DNA of 64,000 bases from Vibrio aquaticus (GTDB lineage: Bacteria > Pseudomonadota > Gammaproteobacteria > Enterobacterales > Vibrionaceae): the NCBI RefSeq assembly GCF_003970385.1, contig NZ_RXZH01000003.1, forward strand, positions 248,001 to 312,000, read 5' to 3'. Within the stretch, counting starts at the first letter, position 1; every line of letters starts with the position of its first letter. Of this stretch, positions 39,327 through 48,472 are shown piece after piece. The notes below the pieces were generated by a model. It worked only from the letters and a program-made list of their open reading frames with translations. It searched no databases and was not told where the DNA came from. Made by a program: the position numbers and the translations under genes.

Positions 39327-39342
39327 ATGCAAACGTTTGCGT
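39327..39342 (+). promoter_or_regulatory. PurR operator of glyA
   Basis: ATGCAAACGTTTGCGT matches the PurR consensus ACGCAAACGTTTGCGT at 15 of 16 positions. E. coli glyA is likewise PurR-controlled. Predicts repression by purines. Confidence 0.93.
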
Positions 39343-39422
39343 CAGGTAAAAAACGTCGGTATTGAGGTCAGAAATCAGTTTTTTTGCAATTTTTAAGTCT
39401 TAATCTGAGTCAGGAGATACAG

Positions 39423-40673
39423 ATGCTAAAGCGTGATATGAACATCGCAGATTACGATGCGGAACTGTTCGCAGCAATCCAAGAAGAAACTCTTCGCCAG
39501 GAAGAACACATTGAACTTATCGCTTCTGAAAACTACACAAGCCCACGTGTAATGGAAGCTCAAGGTTCTCAGCTAACTAACAAGTACGCTGAAGGTTACC
39601 CAGGCAAGCGCTACTACGGTGGTTGTGAGTACGTTGATAAAGCAGAAGCTCTTGCTATCGATCGTGCATGTGAGCTTTTCGGTTGTGAATACGCAAACGT
39701 ACAGCCACACTCTGGTTCTCAAGCAAACAGCGCTGTTTACATGGCTCTTCTGAATCCAGGCGATACAGTTCTAGGCATGAGCCTAGCGCACGGTGGTCAC
39801 CTGACTCACGGTTCACCAGTAAACTTCTCTGGTAAGCACTACAACGTTATTCCTTACGGTATCGATGAAGCTGGCCAAATCAATTACGATGAAATGGAGC
39901 AACTTGCTCTAGAGCACAAACCAAAGATGATCATCGGTGGTTTCTCAGCTTACTCTCAAATCGTAGATTGGGCTCGCATGCGTGAAATCGCAGACAAAGC
40001 AGGTGCTTGGCTATTCGTTGATATGGCACACGTAGCGGGTCTTATCGCTGCAGGTGAGTACCCAACGCCAGTACCTCACGCACACGTTGTTACAACAACA
40101 ACGCACAAAACACTAGCAGGTCCACGTGGTGGTCTAATCCTGTCTAACGCTGGCGAAGAGATGTACAAGAAGCTGAACTCAGCAGTTTTCCCTGGCGGTC
40201 AAGGTGGTCCACTAATGCACGTAATCGCTGGTAAAGCGGTAGCGTTCAAAGAAGCAATGGAACCAGAATTCAAAGCATACCAAGCTCGCGTAGTGAAGAA
40301 CGCAAAAGCGATGGTTGCTCAGTTCCAAGAGCGCGGTTACAAAATCGTATCTAACGGTACAGAGAACCACCTGTTCCTAGTTGATCTAATCGACAAAGAC
40401 ATCACAGGTAAAGATGCAGACGCAGCACTAGGCGCAGCAAACATCACTGTAAACAAGAACTCAGTACCAAACGATCCACGTAGCCCATTCGTTACTTCAG
40501 GTATCCGTGTAGGTTCTCCAGCAATCACTCGTCGTGGTTTCACTGAAGAAGATGCGAAAGAGCTAGCGAACTGGATGTGTGACGTTCTAGATAACATCGG
40601 CAACGAAGAAGTTATCGAAGCGACAAAAGCAAAAGTTTTAGAGATCTGTAAGCGTCTTCCAGTTTACGCTTAA
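39423..40673 (+). CDS. glyA: Serine hydroxymethyltransferase
   Basis: PLP enzyme that converts serine and tetrahydrofolate to glycine and methylene-tetrahydrofolate, the main one-carbon source for purine, thymidylate and methionine synthesis. The start at 39423 has AGGAGA upstream and gives [12 protein letters not shown]; the frame is open 13 codons further. Length is 416 residues (417 in E. coli). The PLP lysine is in [15 protein letters not shown] (about residue 229). Codon use is strongly biased, as expected for an abundant enzyme. A PurR box lies 81 bp upstream. Confidence 0.98.
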   Translation: MLKRDMNIADYDAELFAAIQEETLRQEEHIELIASENYTSPRVMEAQGSQLTNKYAEGYPGKRYYGGCEYVDKAEALAIDRACELFGCEYANVQPHSGSQANSAVYMALLNPGDTVLGMSLAHGGHLTHGSPVNFSGKHYNVIPYGIDEAGQINYDEMEQLALEHKPKMIIGGFSAYSQIVDWARMREIADKAGAWLFVDMAHVAGLIAAGEYPTPVPHAHVVTTTTHKTLAGPRGGLILSNAGEEMYKKLNSAVFPGGQGGPLMHVIAGKAVAFKEAMEPEFKAYQARVVKNAKAMVAQFQERGYKIVSNGTENHLFLVDLIDKDITGKDADAALGAANITVNKNSVPNDPRSPFVTSGIRVGSPAITRRGFTEEDAKELANWMCDVLDNIGNEEVIEATKAKVLEICKRLPVYA

Positions 40674-40683
40674 TTTTCGTCAT

Positions 40684-40761
40684 AGTTGACTGAACTTCGT
40701 TGTCGGGCATGCTCATTTACACTTGTAAACTCCGCGTGCCCTCCTAGAATTTCAGCCAACT
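40684..40761 (+). repeat. 78-bp imperfect inverted repeat after glyA
   Basis: The outer arms AGTTGACTGAA and TTCAGCCAACT pair with one mismatch. GGGCATGC and GCGTGCCC pair further in, and TTTACA-CT-TGTAAA forms the tip. It starts 10 bp after the glyA stop and precedes the terminator, so it would be part of the glyA 3' UTR. Function unknown. Confidence 0.75.
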
Positions 40762-40778
40762 ATTTTGAAAATTCCGAA

Positions 40779-40805
40779 GCCTCATCTTTTGATGGGGCTT
40801 TTTTG
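40779..40805 (+). terminator. glyA terminator
   Basis: GCCTCATC / GATGGGGC stem (one G-U), TTTT loop, then six T residues. Confidence 0.92.
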
Positions 40806-40848
40806 TATCTACCGGAGGTTGAGCTGTGGATATGCCGAGGCACAAGTT

Positions 40849-40951
40849 GTCATTCCATAGAGCGACGAAGGAGTGAGTAGGGAATCTCTAAACAATTTCT
40901 GCTCGCTGGAAGAGATCCCCAACTCATTCGTGCCTCATTCTTGAGGATGAC
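40849..40951 (+). repeat. 103-bp palindromic repeat, copy C
   Basis: GTCATTCCATAGAGCGACG at the left and GAGGATGAC at the right, with inner arms GTAGGGAATCTC and GAGATCCCCAAC. It lies past the glyA terminator and 20 bp before the terminator of the convergent lipoprotein gene. The rest of the 345-bp gap 40674-41018 is taken by the inverted repeat and terminators. Confidence 0.9.
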
Positions 40952-40970
40952 AGAGTTACTTACTCAAACT

Positions 40971-41002
40971 AAAAAGGGTTGATGCTTTCACATCAACCCT
41001 TG
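40971..41002 (-). terminator. Terminator of lipoprotein gene 41019
   Basis: AAGGGTTGATG / CATCAACCCTT stem with a six-base loop; on the - strand it is followed by TTTTT. Confidence 0.88.
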
Positions 41003-41018
41003 TCGGTTTTTCTTTTCG

Positions 41019-41345
41019 CTATTTAGGCAAGCTAATCAATGTGCCTGACTTACATTTGAATGAGTAGTATTTGCTGCTTTCGCTGAATTTACCTAGACCT
41101 TCACCATCACAGTAATCGAAGTTGATATCACGCATAGTGGTTAACGTTTCTTCGCTGTTGAGTGAGAACTTTGAACCGTCAGCACAGACGATACGAACTC
41201 GCTCATCATCACTGACTGAATAAAGAGAGACTTCGGTGTTACAAAGCTCAAAAGAGGCTTCACGGAAATTATCTTGTTTCGTATTCGAAGCACAACCTGC
41301 CAATAGCGTCGTAGCTGCAACAGCGACAAGCCCTAATCTCTTCAT
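41019..41345 (-). CDS. Small lipoprotein of unknown function
   Basis: A 108-residue protein with a signal peptide and lipobox LLAGC (Cys18 lipidated). The mature part has six further cysteines or cysteine-like positions (FELCNTE, RIVCADGS, FDYCDGEG, FKCKSG), which suggests two disulfides in the periplasm. I do not recognise a family. A monocistronic unit between glyA and dnaJ with its own terminator. Confidence 0.75.
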   Translation of the reverse strand: MKRLGLVAVAATTLLAGCASNTKQDNFREASFELCNTEVSLYSVSDDERVRIVCADGSKFSLNSEETLTTMRDINFDYCDGEGLGKFSESSKYYSFKCKSGTLISLPK

Positions 41346-41430
41346 AATGGTTCCTTGGATAACATAATTATATTTTTAATGAGATAAGCTAAGCCTATAT
41401 AAGAGTAGGGCGTCATTCAACCGCACAAAC

Positions 41431-41458
41431 AAAAAAGCCTGCACAGAGGCAGGCTTTC
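41431..41458 (-). terminator. dnaJ terminator
   Basis: AAAGCCTGC / GCAGGCTTT stem, six-base loop; on the - strand it continues into TTTTTTG. 20 bp after the dnaJ stop. Confidence 0.9.
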
Positions 41459-41477
41459 AATCAAATTTAATTACCAA

Positions 41478-42623
41478 TTAGCTGGTTAGGTCATCAAAGA
41501 ATTTCTTAACGCCGTTGAAGAAACCTTCAGACTTTGGCTTATGCTTTGTTGCCGCTTCACCGCCACAAGACTCTTCAAACTCTTTCAGGAGTTCTTTTTG
41601 ACGAGAGCTTAGGTTAACTGGAGTCTCAACAACAAGCTTAACGATAAGGTCACCAATACCGCCGCCGCGTACACCCTTAACACCCTTACCACGCATGCGG
41701 AACATACGGCTAGTTTGAGTTTCAGAAGGCACTTTGAGATTTACACGACCATCAAGCGTAGGAACTTCAACTTCACCACCTAGTGCCGCCATTGCAAAGC
41801 TTACAGGCACTTCACAGTAAAGGTTGTTGCCGTCACGCTCAAAGATATGGTGCTCTTTTACGTGGACTTGTACGTATAGATCGCCTGCTGGTGCGCCGTG
41901 CTCACCTGCTTCACCTTCGCCAGATAGACGAATGCGATCGCCAGTATCCACACCTGCTGGGATCTTAACGTTAAGTGTTTTGGTTTTTTGTTTGCGGCCT
42001 TGGCCGTGGCAAGATTTACATGGGTTCTTAATGATCTTGCCTTTACCATGACAGGTAGGACAGGTTTGTTGAACCGCAAAGAAGCCTTGACGCATCTGTA
42101 CTTGGCCGTGGCCATGACACGTACCACAAGTCTCAGCTGAAGAGCCTTTCTCTGCGCCGCTGCCGTCACAAGTGTCACACTCAACTAGAGTTGGGACTTC
42201 GATTTCTTTAGAGACACCACGAACCGCTTCTTCTAGCGTTAGTTCCATGTTGTATCGTAGGTCAGCACCGCGCTGTGCACGATGACCACCGCCACCACGA
42301 CGACCGCCACCAAAAATATCACCGAATACATCGCCAAAGATATCGCCGAAGTCTGCACCGCCGCCACCGAAGCCACCGCCTCCGCCCATGCCACCTTGTT
42401 CAAAGGCTGCGTGGCCGTATTGGTCGTAAGCTGCACGTTTTTGAGCGTCAGTAAGAATTTCGTACGCTACTTTTACTTCTTTAAACTTTTCTGCAGCGCT
42501 GTCGTCACCCTGATTGCGGTCTGGGTGGAATTTCATCGCTAAGCGCTTGTACGCTTTCTTAATATCGCGCTCTGATGCATCGCGGCTTACGCCTAATACT
42601 TCGTAAAAATCACGTTTTGACAT
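41478..42623 (-). CDS. dnaJ: Chaperone DnaJ (Hsp40)
   Basis: Delivers unfolded proteins to DnaK and stimulates its ATPase. From the ATG at 42623 there are 381 residues; the frame is open 22 codons further but the J domain begins here ([20 protein letters not shown]). HPD is at 33-35. A glycine/phenylalanine-rich linker follows (about 70-110). Four CXXCXGXG zinc repeats are [24 protein letters not shown] and CKSCHGQG. The C-terminal substrate-binding domain is complete. Downstream of dnaK by 185 bp on the same strand. Confidence 0.98.
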   Translation of the reverse strand: MSKRDFYEVLGVSRDASERDIKKAYKRLAMKFHPDRNQGDDSAAEKFKEVKVAYEILTDAQKRAAYDQYGHAAFEQGGMGGGGGFGGGGADFGDIFGDVFGDIFGGGRRGGGGHRAQRGADLRYNMELTLEEAVRGVSKEIEVPTLVECDTCDGSGAEKGSSAETCGTCHGHGQVQMRQGFFAVQQTCPTCHGKGKIIKNPCKSCHGQGRKQKTKTLNVKIPAGVDTGDRIRLSGEGEAGEHGAPAGDLYVQVHVKEHHIFERDGNNLYCEVPVSFAMAALGGEVEVPTLDGRVNLKVPSETQTSRMFRMRGKGVKGVRGGGIGDLIVKLVVETPVNLSSRQKELLKEFEESCGGEAATKHKPKSEGFFNGVKKFFDDLTS

Positions 42624-42748
42624 GTTCTTCGTCACCAATGTAGTACTGCAAACAGTGGTTAGTCGGCCACCGCTTGGTGTTTGTATCATTCTAGATAAAG
42701 GCTTTAAACAAAAGTGTTTATCTGGAAGGACAGTTAATTACAAACATA

Positions 42749-42775
42749 CGGGCGTATGAGTTTCCCCAAACGCCC
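42749..42775 (-). other. Hairpin between dnaK and dnaJ
   Basis: CGGGCGT / ACGCCCG stem, 13-base loop, no T-run. It may tune dnaJ relative to dnaK by partial termination or mRNA processing. Inference. Confidence 0.5.
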
Positions 42776-42808
42776 GCATCATAATTTAAGTTAAATCAGA
42801 TTCAAGAA

Positions 42809-44728
42809 TTACTTCTTGTCTTCTTTTACTTCTTCGAATTCTGCGTCAACAACGTCATCGTCTTGAGACTGTTGCTGTGCACCAGCGTCAGCACCTTGTG
42901 CTTGCTGAGCTTGAGCTTGCTGCTGAGCGATTTCCATTAGCTTCTGAGCCGCTGCCATAAGAGCTTGAACTTTAGCGTCGATCGCTTCTTTGTCTTCACC
43001 CTTACGAGCTTCTTCTAGCTCAGTGATAGCTGCTTCAATCTTCTCTTTCTCGTCAGCTGGAAGAGCGTCGCCCGCTTCTTCGATTTGCTTACGAGTACCG
43101 TGAATCATTTGGTCAGCTTGGTTACGTGCAGTTACTAGCTCTTCGAACTTCTTGTCCGCTTCTTTGTTAGCTTCTGCTTCTTGTACCATTTTCTCGATTT
43201 CTTCGTCTGATAGACCGCCAGAAGCTTGGATAGTGATCTTCTGTTCTTTACCAGTCGCTTTATCTTTCGCAGATACGTTTAGGATACCGTCAGCATCTAG
43301 GTCGAAAGTTACTTCGATTTGTGGCATGCCACGTGGCGCTGGCTGAATACCTTCTAGGTTGAACTGACCAAGAGACTTGTTGTAAGTCGCTTGCTTACGC
43401 TCACCTTGTAGTACGTGGATAGTTACCGCGCTCTGGTTGTCTTCAGCTGTAGAGAACACTTGGTCCGCTTTAGTAGGGATAGTTGTGTTCTTCTCGATTA
43501 GCTTAGTCATTACACCACCCATCGTTTCGATACCGAAAGATAGAGGAGTAACGTCTAGTAGAAGTACGTCTTTAACATCACCAGCTAGTACACCACCTTG
43601 AACTGCAGCACCCATTGCTACTGCTTCATCAGGGTTCACGTCACGGCGAGCTTCTTTACCGAAGAACTCAGCAACTTTAGCTTGAACCATAGGCATACGA
43701 GTCTGACCACCTACTAGGATAACGTCAGTGATGTCGCCTACAGATAGGTCAGCGTCAGCTAGAGCAACTTTTAGTGGCTCTAGAGAACGTTGAACTAGGT
43801 CTTCAACTAGAGATTCTAGCTTCGCACGAGTCACTTTTACGTTCATGTGCTTAGGACCAGTTGCATCCGCAGTAACGTAAGGTAGGTTTACGTCAGTTTG
43901 AGTAGTAGAAGAAAGCTCGATCTTCGCTTTTTCTGCTGCTTCTTTAACACGCTGCATTGCTAGTGGATCAGTCTTAAGATCGATGCCTTGCTCTTTCTTA
44001 AACTCTTCTACTAGGTAGTTGATCATGCGGTTATCGAAATCTTCACCACCAAGGTGAGTGTCACCGTTAGTTGCTAGTACTTCGAAAGTTTTCTCGCCTT
44101 CAACTTCGTCGATTTCGATGATTGAGATATCGAATGTACCACCACCAAGGTCGTATACTGCGATAGTGCGATCGCCACCTTGCTTGTCTAGGCCGTATGC
44201 TAGTGCAGCAGCCGTTGGTTCGTTGATGATACGTTTAACATCTAGACCTGCGATACGGCCAGCATCTTTAGTTGCTTGACGCTGAGCATCGTTGAAGTAA
44301 GCAGGTACAGTAACAACAGCGCCAGTTACTTCCTCACCAAGGAAGTCTTCCGCTGTTTTCTTCATTTTCTTCAGGATTTCAGCTGAAACTTGAGGAGCCG
44401 CCATTTTTTGGCCTTGTGCTTCTACCCAAGCGTCACCGTTGTCAGCCTTAACGATTTTGTAAGGCATGATTTCGATGTCGCGCTGAACTTCTTCGTCTTC
44501 AAAGCGACGACCAATAAGACGCTTAATTGCAAATAGCGTGTTTGTTGGGTTAGTAACTGCTTGACGTTTAGCTGGTTGGCCTACTAGCGTTTCGCCGTCT
44601 GTGTAAGCAACAACGGATGCCGTTGTACGCTCACCTTCTGCGTTCTCGATTACACGTGGTTTGTCGCCGTCTAGTACAGCAACACATGAGTTAGTAGTAC
44701 CTAAGTCAATACCAATGATTTTACCCAT
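42809..44728 (-). CDS. dnaK: Chaperone DnaK (Hsp70)
   Basis: ATP-driven chaperone. The 639 residues comprise the ATPase domain ([16 protein letters not shown] at the start, [26 protein letters not shown]), the substrate-binding domain from about 395, a helical lid, and a glutamine-rich tail ending [16 protein letters not shown]. Strong codon bias fits an abundant protein. A heat-shock (sigma-32) promoter is visible 48 bp upstream. Partners DnaJ (41478) and GrpE (48473) are in the window. Confidence 0.99.
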   Translation of the reverse strand: MGKIIGIDLGTTNSCVAVLDGDKPRVIENAEGERTTASVVAYTDGETLVGQPAKRQAVTNPTNTLFAIKRLIGRRFEDEEVQRDIEIMPYKIVKADNGDAWVEAQGQKMAAPQVSAEILKKMKKTAEDFLGEEVTGAVVTVPAYFNDAQRQATKDAGRIAGLDVKRIINEPTAAALAYGLDKQGGDRTIAVYDLGGGTFDISIIEIDEVEGEKTFEVLATNGDTHLGGEDFDNRMINYLVEEFKKEQGIDLKTDPLAMQRVKEAAEKAKIELSSTTQTDVNLPYVTADATGPKHMNVKVTRAKLESLVEDLVQRSLEPLKVALADADLSVGDITDVILVGGQTRMPMVQAKVAEFFGKEARRDVNPDEAVAMGAAVQGGVLAGDVKDVLLLDVTPLSFGIETMGGVMTKLIEKNTTIPTKADQVFSTAEDNQSAVTIHVLQGERKQATYNKSLGQFNLEGIQPAPRGMPQIEVTFDLDADGILNVSAKDKATGKEQKITIQASGGLSDEEIEKMVQEAEANKEADKKFEELVTARNQADQMIHGTRKQIEEAGDALPADEKEKIEAAITELEEARKGEDKEAIDAKVQALMAAAQKLMEIAQQQAQAQQAQGADAGAQQQSQDDDVVDAEFEEVKEDKK

Positions 44729-44775
44729 CAGGCTATCTCCGAATAATTTTCTATTTTCGTTTTGCTATATCCCCT

Positions 44776-44803
44776 ATGTGGGGATGGAGAATCGGGTTTC
44801 AAC
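44776..44803 (-). promoter_or_regulatory. Sigma-32 promoter of dnaK
   Basis: On the - strand GTTGAAA (44803-44797), 13 bp, then CCCCACAT (44783-44776). This matches the heat-shock consensus CTTGAAA-N13-CCCCATNT closely. Confidence 0.92.
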
Positions 44804-44970
44804 CCTTGCTCACAAACAAAAATATGGATGTTTGCTTCTCGTATGCACCATAGATAAGGGCGCTAAATGGCATTTCAAGGGAAGAATTGAAAAAAAATCT
44901 AATTTTCTCAATAAATACATCGGTGGAGGTAAAGGAAAGGACTTTCAGGGATTGGTGAAGGGATGAAAAT

Positions 44971-45003
44971 AAAAAGGAGGCTCACCGATAGAGCCTCCTT
45001 TTA
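44971..45003 (-). terminator. bamE terminator
   Basis: AAAGGAGGCTC / GAGCCTCCTTT stem with a seven-base loop and an A-run that reads as T-run on the - strand. Confidence 0.9.
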
Positions 45004-45042
45004 ATAAATTAGTGCTATTACATCTTTAAGAGCGGCAAAAGG

Positions 45043-45402
45043 TTAGTTGATGCTCTCAAAGAAGTCGTTGCTGGCAGGGAAGTCTCCCGCGACTTCGACC
45101 AGCTGACCGTTACCGTTAAAGTTAACGATCAGGTTTTTCTGTACTGAGTCATTATGGCCTTCCGTGTGGTGGTAAATGTAGTACCACGTATCTGGATAAC
45201 CATTTTCAACCAACATCGGAGAACCCATTACATAACGCACTTGCTCTTTGGTCATGCCAAACTTGAGCTTTTCCACCGCGGTCTGCTCAACATAGTTGCC
45301 TTGGTTAATATCAATGCGGTATACCAGCTTTTCGAGTAGAGAGCAGCCTGTCAGCATAGTCATAGCGAGTGGTACAGCGATAAGCCACTTTTTCAATTGC
45401 AT
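45043..45402 (-). CDS. bamE: Outer membrane assembly lipoprotein BamE
   Basis: Small lipoprotein of the BAM complex, which inserts beta-barrel proteins in the outer membrane. It has 119 residues; lipobox MLTGC puts the lipidated cysteine at 20. Family motifs are [28 protein letters not shown] and DTWYYIYHH. It lies downstream of recN on the same strand (183-bp gap), the recN-bamE order also known from E. coli. Confidence 0.95.
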   Translation of the reverse strand: MQLKKWLIAVPLAMTMLTGCSLLEKLVYRIDINQGNYVEQTAVEKLKFGMTKEQVRYVMGSPMLVENGYPDTWYYIYHHTEGHNDSVQKNLIVNFNGNGQLVEVAGDFPASNDFFESIN

Positions 45403-45585
45403 ACTTAAATTCTTGTAACTGATAAATTCTTAAACTCAGCCGATAATAAACAAGCTGGGCGCTAATGTAAAAAGCTGAACGTGTTTTGAATTGTTTCAGA
45501 CCATGATTTTTGAATTTGGTTGCAAAGTCGAGCCAAAATTCTGTCAAGAATGGAACTTTGGCTCGATAAAGTAGTGAAAAGAGGA

Positions 45586-47250
45586 TTATGCGGCGATCAG
45601 TAACTCCTTTGCATTGGCAAGGGTAGAATCCGTAATTTGGCTACCACCCAGTAGGCGAGCGAGTTCAGAAACTCGTTGCTCGTCATCCAATCGGCGCATT
45701 TGCGTTTCTGTTTTGCCGGATTTTGTTTGCTTAGCAACGAATAGCTGTTGGTGACCGCACCCCGCCACTTGAGGTAAGTGGGTAACACAAAGTACTTGAG
45801 TTGACTCACCAAGTTTGCGCAGCATCTTACCGACAACTGCGGCCGTTGGGCCACTGATACCGACATCCACTTCATCGAAAATCAGACTAGGTGTGTCAAC
45901 TTTCTGTGCGGTAATTACTTGAATCGCGAGGGAGATTCGAGACAATTCACCACCGGATGCCACTTTGGCAATGGGCTGCATTGGTTGGCCAGGGTTGGTT
46001 GATACAACGAAACAGATTGAATCCATGCCGAGTGGGGAAGGGTGCGTTCCTTCGTTGTTCACTTCAATACTAAACTGGGCCTTCTCCATACTCAGTTCAT
46101 GCATACTTGCCGTAATAAGTTTGTTGAGCTCTTTGGCGTAACGCAGACGCGATTTGTGCAGTTTTTCCGCTGAGGTCAAGAAGCTTTGGTATTTATTTTC
46201 GACTTCTTGTTCTAACTCTTCTAGACGTTCATCGGAACAATCAAGTGCTTCAATTTGTGCAAGGAGATCCTGATGATGTTGGTAGAGTTCCTCCGGCATG
46301 ACGTGGTGCTTACGCGCCATCGACATCACTTTTGAGAAACGTTCTTCGACATAGGCCATTCGAGCCGGATCAACGTCGATACAATCAAGGTAATTTCTCA
46401 GTTCACTATTGGCTTCTTCAAGCTGAATGATGGCCTCTGCCACCATGTTGGGCAGCTCGACAAGCTTTTCATCCAGCTCAGCTAACTGTATTAGGGAGTG
46501 ATTGGCCGATTGCAAAATACCAAGCGCATTAACGTCTTCACCTTCGTAAATAAGTTCGATGGCCTGCTGACAGGTAGAGGCGAGTTCACCACTGTTGGAG
46601 AGGCGTTTGTGTTCTTGTTCCAGTTCATCATATTCCTCTTCCCCAATCGCAAGTTCATTAAGCTCTTTGATTTGGTATTCCAATAGCTGCTTTTGAGCTA
46701 AGTTTGCCGCACTGTTTTCTTTCAGCTGTTTAAGGCTGTTATCTGCTTGTCGCCAAGTTTGATAAGCGTTACGGGTGCTTTTTAGGTGGCTGGAATGACC
46801 TGCATATTGATCTAACATCGCCATTTGGTAGTCACTTTTCATCAATTGGTGATGAGCATGTTGGCCATGGATGTTGATCAGCAGCTGCCCTAAAGATTTG
46901 AGTTGAGAGAGAGGAACAGGGCTGCCGTTAATGAACGCACGCGAGCGGCCTTCTTTACTGATGATTCGGCGTAAGATGCAGTCGCTACCATCGAGAAGAT
47001 CGTTGTCTTCTAACCAACGGGTCGCATTGATATTGTTTTCCAGTGAGAAAGCGGCACTGACTTCCGTTTTTTCTTCCCCTTGTCGTACCATGCTGGCTTC
47101 CGCGCGCCCGCCTAAACATAAACCAAGCGCGTCAATGGCGATGGATTTACCAGCGCCAGTTTCACCGGTAATGGTCGTCATTCCTTTGGATAGCTCTAGC
47201 TGTAGAGACTTAACAATTGCAAAATTATTAACACTTAGATGAGCCAGCAT
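45586..47250 (-). CDS. recN: DNA repair protein RecN
   Basis: SMC-like ATPase for double-strand break repair. The 554 residues have Walker A GETGAGKS near residue 31, long coiled-coil arms in the middle (about 155-365), the signature [13 protein letters not shown], and Walker [13 protein letters not shown] near the C-terminus. The ATG at 47250 follows AGGT. Three LexA-type boxes lie within 70 bp upstream, so this is an SOS gene. It is downstream of nadK on the same strand, with a terminator between. Confidence 0.98.
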   Translation of the reverse strand: MLAHLSVNNFAIVKSLQLELSKGMTTITGETGAGKSIAIDALGLCLGGRAEASMVRQGEEKTEVSAAFSLENNINATRWLEDNDLLDGSDCILRRIISKEGRSRAFINGSPVPLSQLKSLGQLLINIHGQHAHHQLMKSDYQMAMLDQYAGHSSHLKSTRNAYQTWRQADNSLKQLKENSAANLAQKQLLEYQIKELNELAIGEEEYDELEQEHKRLSNSGELASTCQQAIELIYEGEDVNALGILQSANHSLIQLAELDEKLVELPNMVAEAIIQLEEANSELRNYLDCIDVDPARMAYVEERFSKVMSMARKHHVMPEELYQHHQDLLAQIEALDCSDERLEELEQEVENKYQSFLTSAEKLHKSRLRYAKELNKLITASMHELSMEKAQFSIEVNNEGTHPSPLGMDSICFVVSTNPGQPMQPIAKVASGGELSRISLAIQVITAQKVDTPSLIFDEVDVGISGPTAAVVGKMLRKLGESTQVLCVTHLPQVAGCGHQQLFVAKQTKSGKTETQMRRLDDEQRVSELARLLGGSQITDSTLANAKELLIAA

Positions 47251-47260
47251 TTTGTTGTAC

Positions 47261-47276
47261 CTGTTTAAATGAACAA
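47261..47276 (-). promoter_or_regulatory. Third, weaker LexA box of recN
   Basis: CTGT-N8-ACAA, one base off the LexA core CTGT-N8-ACAG, 11 bp before the start codon. Confidence 0.5.
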
Positions 47277-47296
47277 TACTGTGTATGCGAACAGTA
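47277..47296 (-). promoter_or_regulatory. LexA box 2 of recN
   Basis: TACTGTGTATGCGAACAGTA: perfect CTGT-N8-ACAG core with TA flanks. It overlaps the -10 box. Confidence 0.92.
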
Positions 47297-47320
47297 TATA
47301 CTGTTTCTTTATACAGTAAA
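47293..47320 (-). promoter_or_regulatory. recN promoter
   Basis: On the - strand TTTACT (47320-47315), 16 bp, TATACT (47298-47293). Both elements lie inside LexA boxes, so repressor binding and polymerase binding should exclude each other. Confidence 0.75.
47299..47318 (-). promoter_or_regulatory. LexA box 1 of recN
   Basis: TACTGTTTCTTTATACAGTA: perfect CTGT-N8-ACAG core and symmetric TA flanks, 22 bp from box 2 centre to centre. Confidence 0.95.
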
Positions 47321-47395
47321 GTTGCAGGTGAAAATTTTTGTGAGGAGGATCAGAGTCGAAGTTTCAATGCGTTATAGTCTTTTGGGTGGAAGGTA

Positions 47396-47426
47396 CAAAA
47401 AAGCCGACACAATGGCCGGCTTCTAA
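47396..47426 (-). terminator. nadK terminator
   Basis: AAGCCGGCCATTG / TGTCGGCTT stem-loop; on the - strand it runs into TTTTTTG. It separates nadK from recN. Confidence 0.85.
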
Positions 47427-47443
47427 AGAGATCTTTGTTGGGA

Positions 47444-48328
47444 CTAGAAAAGCTTACTTGACCACCCAAGCTTGTTCCGAAGGACATGGTAGTAGCTGTA
47501 ATCTTTCGGGTGGATCAGTTTCAATATGTTCGGGCTTTGATAAATATGTACTTCATCGCCGGGAGAAACAGGCAGTGACACCTGACCATCACACCCAACT
47601 TCTTGTGTACCACGGTTATCTGGGGAGACTAACAACTTAATTCGGCGATTGCCGTCAACAACCAAAGGCCTGCTTGATAACGTATGCGGGAACATGGGTA
47701 CAAGTGAAATAGCGTTTAAGCTTGGAGACAGAATAGGACCACCACCAGAGAGTGAATAAGCTGTCGACCCTGTTGGTGTGGAGACAATCAGTCCATCGGC
47801 TCTCAGAGAAAATGCAAAGCTCTCATCAATGTACACTTCGAATTCAATCATGTGGGCCACTTGCCCGGGGTGAAGGACGGCTTCATTTAATGCGGCGTTA
47901 TGGCTTTTTACTTGGCCGTGGCGATGCACTTCAGCTTCAAGTAAGAAACGCTCTTCTTCGAAAAACTCCCCTTCGAGTACTTTTTTCAGCGCATCTTGGA
48001 AATCTTCTGGATTAAGATCGGTCAAGAAACCAAGGTTGCCACGGTTAACCCCTATCACTGAAATGTCGAAACGGGATAACACGCGAGCTGCACCGAGCAT
48101 GTTGCCGTCACCACCGACAACGATCGCAAGGTCAGCGATGCGTCCGAGTTGAATGAGGCTAGCAAAGTCATCTTGTGGAATATCATCCAAGATTTCGCAG
48201 AGACGGTCATCGATATAAACTTTATAACCTTCAGCTTTTAACCATGTATAGAGCTCTCTATGCGTAGCAATAGCTTGTTGATCTCTTGGTTTTCCAATGA
48301 TGGCGATCACTTGAAAAGGTTTTTTCAT
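47444..48328 (-). CDS. nadK: NAD kinase
   Basis: Phosphorylates NAD to NADP with ATP. It has 294 residues (292 in E. coli). The GGDGNMLG motif near residue 73 is the kinase signature, with LGFLTDL after it, the NE-type segment [10 protein letters not shown], and [22 protein letters not shown]. It is divergent from grpE across 144 bp and followed by recN, the grpE-nadK-recN-bamE order of E. coli. Confidence 0.98.
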   Translation of the reverse strand: MKKPFQVIAIIGKPRDQQAIATHRELYTWLKAEGYKVYIDDRLCEILDDIPQDDFASLIQLGRIADLAIVVGGDGNMLGAARVLSRFDISVIGVNRGNLGFLTDLNPEDFQDALKKVLEGEFFEEERFLLEAEVHRHGQVKSHNAALNEAVLHPGQVAHMIEFEVYIDESFAFSLRADGLIVSTPTGSTAYSLSGGGPILSPSLNAISLVPMFPHTLSSRPLVVDGNRRIKLLVSPDNRGTQEVGCDGQVSLPVSPGDEVHIYQSPNILKLIHPKDYSYYHVLRNKLGWSSKLF

Positions 48329-48349
48329 AGGTTTTAGGTACCAATTAGG

Positions 48350-48377
48350 CTTGAATCGTCAATCTTCATCCCCATAA
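48350..48377 (+). promoter_or_regulatory. Sigma-32 promoter of grpE
   Basis: CTTGAAT (48350-48356), 13 bp, CCCCATAA (48370-48377). This is a near-perfect heat-shock promoter 96 bp before the grpE start. Confidence 0.93.
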
Positions 48378-48472
48378 TAATGGCAAGTTAGCTATTTATG
48401 CGAATTTTTGTGTGTCTCAATACGATAAACGTGAAGTATTGGGCGCCAATAGATGTGAATTCTGGAGATATC

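Larger units (their letters stand above)
39058..39422. other. Long intergenic region before glyA
   Basis: A 365-bp gap between divergent genes. It holds the glyA promoter and PurR operator near its right end. I see no small gene; the left 200 bp are AT-rich without a recognised motif. Confidence 0.5.
44729..45042. other. dnaK upstream region
   Basis: A 314-bp gap holding the sigma-32 promoter and, at its far end, the bamE terminator. The rest (about 44810-44970) shows no gene; open frames there lack ribosome-binding sites. Confidence 0.5.

Noticed and set aside
40686..40880. 64-residue frame after glyA
   Set aside because: It runs through an inverted repeat, a terminator and the start of a 103-bp repeat, with no ribosome-binding site.
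44661..44966. 101-residue frame opposite the dnaK start
   Set aside because: It starts antisense to dnaK and crosses the sigma-32 promoter; no start signal and no recognisable protein.
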